Assembly (NCBI RefSeq): GCF_009831215.1
Contig: NZ_WUTW01000011.1
Span: forward strand, 1-64,000
Length of the DNA: 64,000 nt
Origin: Actinomadura rayongensis
Lineage (GTDB): Bacteria > Actinomycetota > Actinomycetes > Streptosporangiales > Streptosporangiaceae
Reading direction: 5' to 3'
Part shown: in pieces, positions 8,387-17,382 of the stretch
Layout: every line of letters starts with the position of its first letter
Position numbering within the stretch: the first letter of the stretch is position 1
Program-made: the position numbers and the translations under genes
Notes under the pieces: model-generated
Told to the model about the DNA's origin: nothing
Databases searched by the model: none
What the model saw: only the letters and a program-made list of their open reading frames with translations

Positions 8387-11300
8387 ATGCCCCGAACCGC
8401 GTCCCGTACCGGTCAGGGCGTCCGTGCCGCGGGCGCGTCGCCGAAGGACACGACGCCGCGGTACAGCGACGCCGACCTGCAACCGCTGCTGCGCGCCCTC
8501 GCGGCGGTGCGCGACGGACGGCTGCGCGCCGACGTCGACGTGCCCGGCGAGGGAGCGGTGGCGCAGGCCGCCGCGATCCTCGACGAGATCCGCGAGAACG
8601 GCCACCATCTGTCGGCCGAGCTGGGCCGGGTGCGCCAGGAGATCGGCCGCGACGGCCGGCTGCTCGGCCGCGTCCGCACCGCGCAGCTGCGCGGGCAGTG
8701 GGCGTCGGCCGCCGAGGACACCAACGCGATCGTCGGGAAGCTGACGGAGCTGGCGACCGGGATGCACCGCGTCGTGGAGGCCGTCGCCAAGGGCGACCTG
8801 ACGCAGCGGGTGGACCTGCGGGTGAACGGGCGGCCGATGCGCGGCGAGCTGCTGCGGATGGCGCGGTCGGTGAACTCGATGGTGGAGCTGCTGGACCAGT
8901 TCACCTGGGAGGTCACGCAGTTCTCCCGGGAGGTCGGCACCGAGGGGCGGCTCGGCGGGAAGGCGTCCGCGAAGGGCATGACGGGCCGCTGGCGGGACGC
9001 GACGGCGGCGGTGAACGTCATGGCGAGCCGGCTGACGGCGCAGGTCCGCGACATCGCCGAGGTGACGACGGCGGTGGCGTCCGGGGACCTGACCCGCAAG
9101 GTCACCGTGGAGGCGACCGGTGAGCTGCAGGAGCTGAAGCTCACGGTGAACACGATGGTGGACCAGCTCTCCGGGTTCGCCGACGAGGTCACCCGCGTCG
9201 CCCGCGAGGTCGGCACCGAGGGGCAGCTCGGCGGGCAGGCCAACGTGCGGGGCGTGAGCGGGGTCTGGAAGGACCTGACCGACAACGTCAACGCGATGGC
9301 GAACAACCTGACGTACCAGGTGCGGAACATCGCGCAGGTCACCACGGCCGTGGCCGAGGGCGACCTGGGCAAGAAGATCACCGTCGACGCCCAGGGCGAG
9401 ATCCTCCAGCTCAAGAACACGATCAACCAGATGGTGGACACGCTGTCCGCGTTCGCCGACGAGGTCACCCGTGTGGCCCGCGAGGTCGGCACCGAGGGAC
9501 GCCTCGGCGGGCAGGCGCGGGTGCCGGGCGTCAGCGGCGTCTGGAAGGACCTGACGAACAACGTCAACGGCATGGCGTCCAACCTGACCTATCAGGTGCG
9601 GAACATCGCGCAGGTCACCACGGCCGTCGCCGAGGGCGACCTCGGCAAGAAGATCACCGTCGACGCCCAGGGCGAGATCCTGCAGCTCAAGGACACCATC
9701 AACACGATGGTCGACACCCTGTCCGCGTTCGCCGACGAAGTGACCCGTGTCGCCCGCGAGGTCGGCACCGAGGGACGCCTCGGCGGGCAGGCGCGGGTCC
9801 CGGGCGTCAGCGGCGTCTGGAAGGACCTCACCGACAACGTCAACTCGATGGCCAACAACCTGACCACGCAGGTCCGCGGGATCGCGCAGGTCACGACGGC
9901 CGTCGCGCAGGGCGACCTCGGCAAGAAGATCTCGGTGGACGCGCAGGGCGAGATCCTGCAGCTCAAGGACACCATCAACACGATGGTCGACACGCTGTCC
10001 GCGTTCGCCGACGAGGTCAGCCGCGTCGCCCGCGAGGTCGGCACCGAGGGACGCCTCGGCGGCCAGGCGATCGTGCCCGGCGCGGGCGGCATGTGGCGGG
10101 ACCTCACCGAGAACGTCAACCGGATGGCGTCCAACCTGACCTACCAGGTCCGCAACATCGCCCAGGTGGCCACGGCGGTGGCGCACGGCGACCTGACCCG
10201 CCGCATCGACGTCGACGCCCAGGGCGAGATCCTGGAGCTGAAGACGACGCTGAACACGATGGTGGACACGCTGTCGTCGTTCGCGTCCGAGGTCACCCGC
10301 GTCGCCAAGGAGGTCGGCAGCGAGGGACGGCTCGGCGGGCAGGCCGAGGTCGAGGGCGTGTCGGGGACGTGGAAGCGGCTCACCGAGAGCGTCAACGAGC
10401 TGGCGTCCAACCTGACCACGCAGGTCCGCGCGATCGGCGAGGTCGCGAGCGCGGTCGCGACCGGCGACCTGACCCGGACGATCACCGTCGCGGCGCGCGG
10501 CGAGGTCGCGGAGCTGAAGGACAACGTCAACCTCATGGTCGCGACGCTGCGGGAGAGCACGCGCGCCAACGAGGAGCAGGACTGGCTGAAGACGAACCTG
10601 GCGCGGATCGGCGGCCTCATGCAGGGCCACCGGGACATGATGCAGGTCGCCGAGCTGATCATGCGGGAGCTGACGCCGACGGCGAGCGCGCAGTACGGCG
10701 CGTTCTACCTGGCCGAGGAGGACGGCGACGAGACCGAGCTGGTGCTGCTCGCCGGGTACGGGGTGAAGCGGGGCCTGGCCGGGTCGGTGTCGTTCGGGCT
10801 CGGCGAGGGCCTGGTCGGGCAGGCCGCGCAGGAGCGCCGCACGATCCTCATCTCCGACGCCCCCGCCGAGCACGTGAAGATCCGCTCGGGGCTCGGCGAG
10901 TCGGCGCCGGTGAACATCATCGTCCTGCCGATCGTCTTCGAGGACACCGTGCTCGGCGCGATCGAGCTGGCGTCGTTCAGCCGGTTCACCGACGTCCACC
11001 TGGCGTTCTTCAGCCAGCTCATCGAGACGATCGGCGTGACGCTGAACGCGATCAGCGCCAACACCCGCACCGAGGCGCTGCTCGGCGAGTCCCAGCGGCT
11101 GGCGCAGGAGCTGCAGGAACGCTCCGACGAGCTGCAGCGCCAGCAGGGCGAGCTGCGGCACTCCAACACCGAGCTGGAGGAGAAGGCGGCGCTGCTGGCC
11201 CAGCAGAACCGCGCGATCGAGATCCAGAACTTCCAGATCGAGCAGGCGCGGCGGACGCTGGAGGAGCGCGCGCAGCAGCTCGCGGTGTCGTCGCGGTACA

Positions 11301-12595
11301 AGTCGGAGTTCCTGGCGAACATGTCGCACGAGCTGCGGACGCCGCTGAACAGCCTGCTCGTGCTGGCCAAGCTGCTGTCGGAGAACCCGGGCGGGAACCT
11401 CACCGACAAGCAGGTCGAGTTCGCGCGGACGATCTACGGTTCGGGCACCGACCTGCTGGAGCTGATCAACGACATCCTGGACCTGGCGAAGGTCGAGGCG
11501 GGCAAGATGGAGCTGCACCCGCAGCGGCTGTCGGTGGCGGCGCTGGTGGACTACGTGGAGGCGACGTTCCGTCCGCTGTCGACCGACAAGGGGCTGCGGT
11601 TCGGCGTGGAGGTCGCGCCGGACGTCCCTGCGGTGCTGCTGACCGACGAGCAGCGGCTGCAGCAGGTGCTGCGGAACCTGCTGTCCAACGCGGTGAAGTT
11701 CACCGCCGAGGGCGAGGTGCGGCTGCGGATCGAGCGCGCCGGGGACATCGAGTTCACGCTGCCGACGCTGTGGACGACTCCGGACGTCCTGGCGTTCCGC
11801 GTCATCGACACCGGCATCGGCGTCAGCGCCGACAAGCTCCAGGTGATCTTCGAGGCGTTCCAGCAGGCGGACGGGACGACCAGCCGCCGCTACGGCGGCA
11901 CCGGCCTCGGCCTGTCGATCAGCCGGAACATCGCGCGGCTGCTCGGCGGCGAGATCCACGCCGAGAGCGAGCCGGGGCGCGGCAGCGTGTTCACGCTGTA
12001 CCTCCCGGCGCAGTACGCCGAGCCGGACGGGCGGCGCCGCGCGCTGCCCCCGGCCGAGGAGCAGATCACCGCGCCCGCCGCGCCCGCCGAGCCGGCCGCG
12101 AACGGCGCCGAGCCGGTGGCCGAGGCGCCCGGCGGCGACGAGGGCGCGGGCGAGCCGGCGCTGACCGGGACGTTCGCCGAGCCGCCCGCCGACTACCTCG
12201 ACACGGTCCTGTCGGGCCGCAAGGTGCTGATCGTGGACGACGACGTCCGCAACGTGTTCGCCCTGACCAGCGTGCTGGAGGGGTACGGCATGGACGTGCT
12301 GTACGCCGAGGACGGGCAGGCGGGCATCAACGTCCTGCACCGCCACCCGGACATCTCGCTGGTCCTGATGGACGTGATGATGCCCGGCCTGGACGGGTAC
12401 GCGACGACGGCGGCGATCCGCGACATGCCGCAGTTCGCCGACCTGCCGATCATCGTGATCACGGCGAAGGTGATGAAGGGCGACCGGGAGCGGAGCCTGG
12501 AGTCGGGGGCGTCGGACTATGTGCCGAAGCCGGTCGACGTCGATCACCTGCTGGACGTGATGCGCAACTGGCTGCAACCGTCCGTGGTTCGATAG
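8387..12595 (+). CDS. Soluble poly-HAMP hybrid histidine kinase (HAMP repeats-GAF-HisKA-HATPase-REC)
   Basis: A ~1402-residue hybrid kinase without any transmembrane segment. Residues ~100-730 are an array of HAMP domains built from 92-residue units (each two HAMP domains, recurring EVGTEGRLGGQA, LTDNVN.MA and AEGDLGKKITVDAQGEI). Then come a GAF domain (~750-890), a coiled coil (~895-970), HisKA with the phospho-acceptor in FLANMSHELRTPLN (~985), HATPase_c (NLLSNAVKFT, DTGIGV, GGTGLGLSI), an Ala/Pro/Glu linker and a C-terminal receiver (VDDD, LMDVMMPGLDG, K in PKPVD). ATG 8387 is preferred: GAGGAGG stands 9 nt before it, while starts at 8369 and 8378 are badly spaced. The layout matches fungal group III (Nik1/Os-1) osmosensor kinases. 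The signal sensed is unknown. Confidence 0.93.
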   Translation: MPRTASRTGQGVRAAGASPKDTTPRYSDADLQPLLRALAAVRDGRLRADVDVPGEGAVAQAAAILDEIRENGHHLSAELGRVRQEIGRDGRLLGRVRTAQLRGQWASAAEDTNAIVGKLTELATGMHRVVEAVAKGDLTQRVDLRVNGRPMRGELLRMARSVNSMVELLDQFTWEVTQFSREVGTEGRLGGKASAKGMTGRWRDATAAVNVMASRLTAQVRDIAEVTTAVASGDLTRKVTVEATGELQELKLTVNTMVDQLSGFADEVTRVAREVGTEGQLGGQANVRGVSGVWKDLTDNVNAMANNLTYQVRNIAQVTTAVAEGDLGKKITVDAQGEILQLKNTINQMVDTLSAFADEVTRVAREVGTEGRLGGQARVPGVSGVWKDLTNNVNGMASNLTYQVRNIAQVTTAVAEGDLGKKITVDAQGEILQLKDTINTMVDTLSAFADEVTRVAREVGTEGRLGGQARVPGVSGVWKDLTDNVNSMANNLTTQVRGIAQVTTAVAQGDLGKKISVDAQGEILQLKDTINTMVDTLSAFADEVSRVAREVGTEGRLGGQAIVPGAGGMWRDLTENVNRMASNLTYQVRNIAQVATAVAHGDLTRRIDVDAQGEILELKTTLNTMVDTLSSFASEVTRVAKEVGSEGRLGGQAEVEGVSGTWKRLTESVNELASNLTTQVRAIGEVASAVATGDLTRTITVAARGEVAELKDNVNLMVATLRESTRANEEQDWLKTNLARIGGLMQGHRDMMQVAELIMRELTPTASAQYGAFYLAEEDGDETELVLLAGYGVKRGLAGSVSFGLGEGLVGQAAQERRTILISDAPAEHVKIRSGLGESAPVNIIVLPIVFEDTVLGAIELASFSRFTDVHLAFFSQLIETIGVTLNAISANTRTEALLGESQRLAQELQERSDELQRQQGELRHSNTELEEKAALLAQQNRAIEIQNFQIEQARRTLEERAQQLAVSSRYKSEFLANMSHELRTPLNSLLVLAKLLSENPGGNLTDKQVEFARTIYGSGTDLLELINDILDLAKVEAGKMELHPQRLSVAALVDYVEATFRPLSTDKGLRFGVEVAPDVPAVLLTDEQRLQQVLRNLLSNAVKFTAEGEVRLRIERAGDIEFTLPTLWTTPDVLAFRVIDTGIGVSADKLQVIFEAFQQADGTTSRRYGGTGLGLSISRNIARLLGGEIHAESEPGRGSVFTLYLPAQYAEPDGRRRALPPAEEQITAPAAPAEPAANGAEPVAEAPGGDEGAGEPALTGTFAEPPADYLDTVLSGRKVLIVDDDVRNVFALTSVLEGYGMDVLYAEDGQAGINVLHRHPDISLVLMDVMMPGLDGYATTAAIRDMPQFADLPIIVITAKVMKGDRERSLESGASDYVPKPVDVDHLLDVMRNWLQPSVVR
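8930..10585 (+). repeat. Six in-frame 276-bp tandem repeats encoding 92-residue HAMP units
   Basis: The marker GAGGTCGGCA(C/G) recurs at 8930, 9206, 9482, 9758, 10034 and 10310, a constant spacing of 276 bp (92 codons). The units beginning at 9206-9758 are nearly identical at DNA level and the outer ones have diverged. The sequence is direct, in frame and internal to the hybrid kinase gene. Confidence 0.93.
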
Positions 12596-12635
12596 ACGGG
12601 AGCCGTAGCCGGGACCGAGCGGGAGAGGGCGGGGC

Positions 12636-13289
12636 GTGGACGACAGGGCGAAGATCCTTCTCGTGGACGACCGGGAGGAGAACCTCATCGCGCTGGAGGC
12701 GATCCTCAGCTCGCTCGACCAGGAGCTGGTCCGCGCCCGGTCCGGCGAGGAGGCGCTGAAGGCGCTGCTCACCGGCGAGTACGCGGTGATCCTGCTGGAC
12801 GTCGTCATGCCCGGGATGGACGGGTTCGAGACCGCCCGCGACATCAAGCGGCGCCGCAAGACCCGCGATCTGCCGATCATCTTCCTGACGGCGGTGAACA
12901 GCGACCCCGACTACGCGTTCCGGGGGTACGCGGCGGGCGCGGTGGACTTCATCTCCAAGCCGTTCGACCCGTGGGTGCTGCGCGCGAAGGTGTCGGTGTT
13001 CGTGGAGCTGCACGCCAAGAACAAGCAGCTCCGCGAGCAGACGGCGCGGCTGCGCGAGCAGGCCGCGCAGCTGCGGGACCAGTCGGCGCTGCTGGCGGCG
13101 CGGGCGGGCGGCGAGGCGGCGGTCGACAGCGCGGCGGTCGACGGCGCGGCGGCGCGCGAGCGGCTCCAGGCCGTCCGGGACCAGGTGGACGCGGTCGCCA
13201 AGCGGACCGGCGACGGCGCGGAGACCGAGCTTTCCGAGCTGCGGCGCCGGCTCGACGAGCTGGACGCGGCGCTCGGCGCCCGGGAATGA
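12636..13289 (+). CDS. Response regulator with receiver domain and coiled-coil tail, no DNA-binding output
   Basis: A 217-residue protein with a receiver domain at residues ~6-125: acidic pair VDDRE, phospho-acceptor Asp in LLDVVMPGMDG (~residue 55), Thr in FLTAVN and Lys in ISKPFD. The remainder is a Glu/Gln/Arg-rich helix (repeated LREQ/LRDQ, residues ~130-150) and an acidic helical end. There is no DNA-binding or enzymatic output domain, so it probably works as a phosphate shuttle or by protein contact. It starts with GTG behind GGAGAGGGCGGGG, 40 nt after the hybrid kinase, which makes the two a likely operon and phosphorelay. Confidence 0.88.
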   Translation: MDDRAKILLVDDREENLIALEAILSSLDQELVRARSGEEALKALLTGEYAVILLDVVMPGMDGFETARDIKRRRKTRDLPIIFLTAVNSDPDYAFRGYAAGAVDFISKPFDPWVLRAKVSVFVELHAKNKQLREQTARLREQAAQLRDQSALLAARAGGEAAVDSAAVDGAAARERLQAVRDQVDAVAKRTGDGAETELSELRRRLDELDAALGARE

Positions 13290-13380
13290 CGCGCGGTCCG
13301 GACGGTCGGTAAACCGTCACCGTCCCGCCACGCTTGGCGATTCGTCCCACTGGGGACTGTTTCGCGGCGGAGGTGGGACA

Positions 13381-14517
13381 TTGGACGCCACCGCACTTTT
13401 CGTCGCGGGCGCCGGGGGCGGGCTGCTGGCCGGGGCGACGTCCTGCGCGGCCGTGCAGCTCGGACTGCTGGCGGGCGCGCTGCGCGACGCCCGGCGGCCC
13501 GCCGCGCCGGTCACCGCGTTCCTGGGCGCGAAGCTGGCCGGGCACACGGCGCTCGGCGCGCTGCTCGGCACGGTGGGCGCCGGCGTGCAGCCGGGCCCGC
13601 ACTGGCGCGGCGCGTTCCTGATCGGCGCGGCCGTCGTGCTGCTGCTGTTCGCGCTCGACCTGGCGGGCGTCCCCCGCCCGTCCTGGACCCGCCGCCCGGG
13701 CTCCCGCGCGGGCACGCCGCACGCGTGCGCACCCGACCGCCCGCAAGCGAACGAACGCACGACGGACCGGCCGCACGCCGCCGACCAGTGCGCTCCCGGC
13801 GGCGCCGACACGCCGGCGGACGAGCCCGGGAAGCCGGACGGCGCGGCGTACAAGCAAGGCGGCGCGGCGGACGAGCCGGGCGGTGCGGGCGCCGGGGGCG
13901 GGACGCGGCGGTGGCGGCGGCCGGTCGCGGCCGGGGCCGCGACGCTGCTGGTGCCGTGCGGGCTGACGTTGTCGGCGGAGCTGCTGGCCGTCACGTCGCG
14001 GTCGCCGGTGGGCGGGGCGGCGGTGATGGCGGGGTTCGTGCTCGGGACCGTCCCGGTGTTCGCGATCGCCGGCCTCGCGGCCGGGCGCGTGCTGACAATG
14101 CTGCGCGGGCGGCTGACGGCGCTGCTCACGGCGGCGCTCGTGCTGGTCGCGGGCTGGACGCTGCTGTCGGGGCTCCGGCTCGGCGGATGGCTGCCGGACG
14201 GCGGCACGGCGGCGGCGGACACGGCGCGGTTCGTGCGGACCGACCCGTCCGGCGTGCAGGTCGTCACGCTGTGGGCGCTGACGAACGGGTACCGGCCCGC
14301 GCTGCTCACCGCGCGGGCCGGGGTGCCGACCGTCCTGGAGGTCCGGACGAAGAACACCCACGGCCACACGCGGGTGCTGACGATCCCGGCGAGGAACCGG
14401 GACGTCGCGCTGCCCGAGACCGGCACGACGCGCGTGGACCTCGGCGTGCCGGGGCGCGGCCGGATGCGGTTCGTGTGCGCGTCCGGCCACTACCCCGGCG
14501 CGGTCACGTTCCGCTGA
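13381..14517 (+). CDS. TauE/SafE-like polytopic membrane protein with C-terminal cupredoxin-like domain
   Basis: A 378-residue membrane protein. N-terminal helices contain a conserved small-residue/Cys element (GATSCAAVQLG, Cys ~22). A low-complexity hydrophilic Pro/Asp/Gly linker (~105-175) is followed by a second set of helices opening with VPCGLTLSAELL. These paired Cys-containing elements resemble the CcdA/DsbD-like and UreH/TauE-SafE families. Residues ~285-378 resemble a cupredoxin, with potential copper ligands in NTHGHTRVL and FVCASGHYPG. Metal or copper handling or thiol transport at the membrane is the best guess. Start TTG 13381 follows GCGGAGGTGGGACA. It overlaps the end of the convergent gltX by 14 nt. 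Confidence 0.7.
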   Translation: MDATALFVAGAGGGLLAGATSCAAVQLGLLAGALRDARRPAAPVTAFLGAKLAGHTALGALLGTVGAGVQPGPHWRGAFLIGAAVVLLLFALDLAGVPRPSWTRRPGSRAGTPHACAPDRPQANERTTDRPHAADQCAPGGADTPADEPGKPDGAAYKQGGAADEPGGAGAGGGTRRWRRPVAAGAATLLVPCGLTLSAELLAVTSRSPVGGAAVMAGFVLGTVPVFAIAGLAAGRVLTMLRGRLTALLTAALVLVAGWTLLSGLRLGGWLPDGGTAAADTARFVRTDPSGVQVVTLWALTNGYRPALLTARAGVPTVLEVRTKNTHGHTRVLTIPARNRDVALPETGTTRVDLGVPGRGRMRFVCASGHYPGAVTFR

Positions 14518-15901
14518 GGCGGGCGCGGGCGGCGGCGATGCGGGCGAGCACGGTTTCGCGGCCGAGGATCTCCAGGGACTCGAACAGCGGGAGCCCGACC
14601 GTCCGCCCGGTGACGGCGACGCGCACCGGCGCCTGGGTCTTGCCGAGCTTCAGCCCGTGCGCGGCGCCGACGGCCTCCAGCCGGGTCTTCAGCTCCTCGG
14701 CGTTCCAGGGGGCGTCCCGGTAGGCCTCCTCGGCGCCCGCGAGGACGGCCGCGGCGGGCTCCTTCATCGCCTTGGCCCAGGACGCCTCGTCCTCGACGGG
14801 CGCGGGCAGGAACGCGAAGTCGACCATCGGGACGATCTCCGACAGCACCCCGATCCGGGTCTGCGCGAGCGGCGCGAGCTGCGCGAACACCGCCGGGTCG
14901 TAGTCGAACGGCGCGGCGTCGAGGAACGGGACGCAGGCGGCGGCGAACGCGTCCGGCGCGAGCATCCGGATGTAGTCGCCGTTGATCGCGCGGAGCTTCT
15001 TGACGTCGAAGAACGCCGGGGAGGTGTTGACGTCCTCGATCCGGAACTCCGACACGATCTCGTCCCAGGGGACGATCTCCCGGTCCCCGGCGGGCGCCCA
15101 GCCGAGCAGCATCAGGTAGTTGCGCATCGCCTCGGCGAGGTAGCCCTCGGCGCGGTAGTCCTCCAGCGCGACCTTGTCGCGGCGCTTGGACAGCTTCTGC
15201 CGCTTCTCGTTGACGATCACCGGGACGTGCGCCCAGACCGGGGGCTCGGCGCCGAGCGCGTCCCACAGGAGCTGCTGCTTGGGCGCGTTGGACAGGTGCT
15301 CCTCGCCGCGCACGACGTGGGTGATGCCCTGGGAGATGTCGTCGACGGCGTTGGCCAGCAGGAACGTCACCGACCCGTCCGCGCGGGCGATCACGAAGTC
15401 CTCCAGCAGCGCGTTCTCGAACACCGGCTTGCCGCGCAGCAGGTCCACGACGGTGGTCTGGCCCTCGTCGGGGGTGCGGAAGCGCAGCGCGCGGCCGGGG
15501 CCCGGCTCCAGGCCGCGGTCGCGGCAGAAGCCGTCGTAGCCCTTGTGGGAGTCGCCGGTGCGGGCGACGATCGCGTCGCGGGTGCAGTCGCAGTAGTAGG
15601 CGCGGCCGTCGGCGCGCAGCCGCTCGGCGGCCTCGGCGTGCCTCCCGGCGTTCGCGGACTGGAAGTGGGGGCCCTCGTACTCGCCGCCGTCCATGCCGAG
15701 CCAGGCGAGGGCGCTGAGGATGCCCTCGGTCCATTCGGGGCTGTTGCGGGACGCGTCGGTGTCCTCGATGCGCAGCACGAACGTCCCGCCGGACTGGCGG
15801 GCCATCGCCCAGTTGAACAGGGCGGAGCGGGCGCCGCCGACGTGGAACATGCCGGTCGGCGACGGCGCGAAGCGCACACGGATCGAAGACGTGGAAGACA
15901 T
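14504..15901 (-). CDS. gltX: Glutamate--tRNA ligase
   Basis: A 465-residue class I synthetase that charges tRNA-Glu (and tRNA-Gln in organisms using the GatCAB route, as most actinobacteria do). The first ATP-site motif is visible as FAPSPTGMFHVGGARSALF (residues ~9-27). A tRNA-synthetase core follows, with the KMSKS-equivalent KLSKRRDKV at ~235 and an anticodon-binding helical C-terminus. ATG 15901 gives the normal family N-terminus; a longer upstream reading frame is not family-like. It is convergent with the cupredoxin-tailed membrane protein and overlaps its end by 14 nt. Confidence 0.96.
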   Translation of the reverse strand: MSSTSSIRVRFAPSPTGMFHVGGARSALFNWAMARQSGGTFVLRIEDTDASRNSPEWTEGILSALAWLGMDGGEYEGPHFQSANAGRHAEAAERLRADGRAYYCDCTRDAIVARTGDSHKGYDGFCRDRGLEPGPGRALRFRTPDEGQTTVVDLLRGKPVFENALLEDFVIARADGSVTFLLANAVDDISQGITHVVRGEEHLSNAPKQQLLWDALGAEPPVWAHVPVIVNEKRQKLSKRRDKVALEDYRAEGYLAEAMRNYLMLLGWAPAGDREIVPWDEIVSEFRIEDVNTSPAFFDVKKLRAINGDYIRMLAPDAFAAACVPFLDAAPFDYDPAVFAQLAPLAQTRIGVLSEIVPMVDFAFLPAPVEDEASWAKAMKEPAAAVLAGAEEAYRDAPWNAEELKTRLEAVGAAHGLKLGKTQAPVRVAVTGRTVGLPLFESLEILGRETVLARIAAARARLSGT

Positions 15902-15942
15902 GCCCCAAGCGTAGAACGCGCGGGACCCCGGTCGCGCCCCGG

Positions 15943-16443
15943 TCACCGCTCCAGTGCGGCGAGCCAGTCGGCGGCGCGGGCGAAGTGGTCGTCGGTGAGG
16001 CCGTGGACGGGGTCGACGGCGACGAGCAGGTGCGGGCCGACGCCGTCCTCGGCGGCGATGCGCTCGGCGGCGTCCGGTTCGTCCTCGAACCACACGAACG
16101 GGCGGCCGTCGGCGTAGGCGGCGACGTGCCGGGCCTTCCAGGCGCCGAGCGTGCCGCCCTCGGCCGTACCGGGGAACCGCGGGATCGGGACGTGCGGCAG
16201 TTCGGGCAGCCCGACGCGCGGCGCGATCCACTCGTTGGCGGTGGCGCACCAGTAGCTCGCCCAGGCCAGCTCGGCTCCGGTGCGCTCGGCGAGGTCGAGC
16301 AGCAGCGGGCCGTGCTCGCGGTTCAGCCACAGCTTGAACGTGATGCCCTGGGGGGCGCACTTGTGCCGCCTGAACCGTCGGCTGGGGCGCTTGCGGGGGT
16401 TGAGCACGCCGTCGACGTCCACGAGGAGCAGAGGAGAGCCCAT
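15943..16443 (-). CDS. HAD-superfamily phosphatase of the Swiss-army-knife RNA-repair type (HAD_SAK-like)
   Basis: A compact 166-residue HAD protein. Motif I is LLLVDVDGVLNP (residues ~5-16) with both catalytic aspartates. Motif II is probably ELAWASYWC, and motif IV probably FVWFEDEPD. The cap is minimal. This small HAD group has been associated computationally with RNA end-healing proteins (HAD domain in Swiss Army Knife RNA repair proteins), which would imply polynucleotide 3'/5' phosphatase activity; that is family knowledge, not shown here. No clear ribosome-binding site precedes the ATG. It sits between gltX and a PIG-L gene, about 1 kb from the vWA/ARPP-like pair. Confidence 0.65.
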   Translation of the reverse strand: MGSPLLLVDVDGVLNPRKRPSRRFRRHKCAPQGITFKLWLNREHGPLLLDLAERTGAELAWASYWCATANEWIAPRVGLPELPHVPIPRFPGTAEGGTLGAWKARHVAAYADGRPFVWFEDEPDAAERIAAEDGVGPHLLVAVDPVHGLTDDHFARAADWLAALER

Positions 16444-16565
16444 AGTCGCGACCGTATGTCAGGGATATCCGGTGCGGCAGGGTTTTACGTGCGTCCGGAC
16501 CGGCCGGTTCCGGCCCGCCGTAGAGTGGACGCGCCGGCCGTCCCCTGTCCGAGGAGCCTTCCCCG

Positions 16566-17378
16566 ATGTCCGATCTGACCCTGATGGCGGTGCACGCCCA
16601 TCCCGACGACGAGGTGATCGGGACCGGCGGCGTGCTGGCCGCCGCCGCGGCGGAGGGGATCCGGACGGTCCTCGTCACCTGCACCGGCGGCGAGCTGGGC
16701 GACGCGCCCGGCGGGATCAAGCCGGGCGAGCCCGGGCACGACCCGGCCGCCGTGGCGCGGCTGCGGCGGACGGAGCTGGCCGAGTCGGCGCGGCTGCTCG
16801 GGATCTCGCACGTGGAGACGCTCGGCTACCACGACTCGGGCATGGCGGGCTGGGACGGCAACGCCCGCGCGGAGGCGTTCGCGAACGTCCCGCTCGCGGA
16901 CGCGGCGGCGCGCGTCGCGGAACTCATGGAACGGTACCGGCCGCAGGTCGTCGTCACCTACGACGAGAACGGCGGCTACGGGCACCCCGACCACATCCAG
17001 GCGCACCGGGTGGCGCGGGCGGCGGCCGACGCGACGGGGATCCCGGCGAAGTTCTACTACACCGCCGTGCAGCGCTCGGCGATCCAGGAGCTGTTCGCGC
17101 TCGCGGCCGACCTCGGGCTGGACCTCGGCGACGGCCCGCCCGACGACTTCGGCGTCCCGGACGAGGCGATCACCACCCGGGTGGACGTGGCGGCGCACGC
17201 GGACGTCAAGCGCAAGGCCCTGGAGGCGCACGCCAGCCAGGGCGACGGCGCGATGCTGCTGAGCCTGCCGCCGGAGATCCGCGCCCGCGTGTTCGGGACG
17301 GAGATGTTCACCCGCGTGGCCAGCTCCGTCCCGGTGCCCGACGACGAGGACGACCTGTTCGCGGGCCTGCGCGGCTGA
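16566..17378 (+). CDS. PIG-L/LmbE-family N-acetylglucosaminyl deacetylase (MshB/Mca-like)
   Basis: A 270-residue zinc-dependent deacetylase. The metal motif is VHAHPDDE (residues ~9-16), the third zinc ligand lies in GYGHPDHIQAHR (~140), and LVTCTGGELGD is the usual second block. Family members deacetylate N-acetylglucosaminyl compounds. In actinomycetes these include MshB (mycothiol biosynthesis) and Mca (mycothiol S-conjugate amidase). This protein has features of both, so the exact substrate is not assigned. GAGGAG precedes ATG 16566. It is convergent with the ARPP-like gene, with a 4-bp gap between the stops. Confidence 0.85.
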   Translation: MSDLTLMAVHAHPDDEVIGTGGVLAAAAAEGIRTVLVTCTGGELGDAPGGIKPGEPGHDPAAVARLRRTELAESARLLGISHVETLGYHDSGMAGWDGNARAEAFANVPLADAAARVAELMERYRPQVVVTYDENGGYGHPDHIQAHRVARAAADATGIPAKFYYTAVQRSAIQELFALAADLGLDLGDGPPDDFGVPDEAITTRVDVAAHADVKRKALEAHASQGDGAMLLSLPPEIRARVFGTEMFTRVASSVPVPDDEDDLFAGLRG

Positions 17379-17382
17379 GCGC

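Noticed and set aside
8111..12880. A 1589-codon open frame on the minus strand opposite the poly-HAMP kinase
   Set aside because: It is a high-GC antisense shadow: His/Arg/Leu-rich low-complexity translation, no domain, no ribosome-binding site, while the plus frame has unmistakable HAMP, HisKA and REC motifs.
14504..16720. A 738-residue N-terminally extended glutamyl-tRNA synthetase
   Set aside because: The extra ~270 residues run antisense to the HAD gene and are Arg/Pro low complexity. The family N-terminus begins at 15901.
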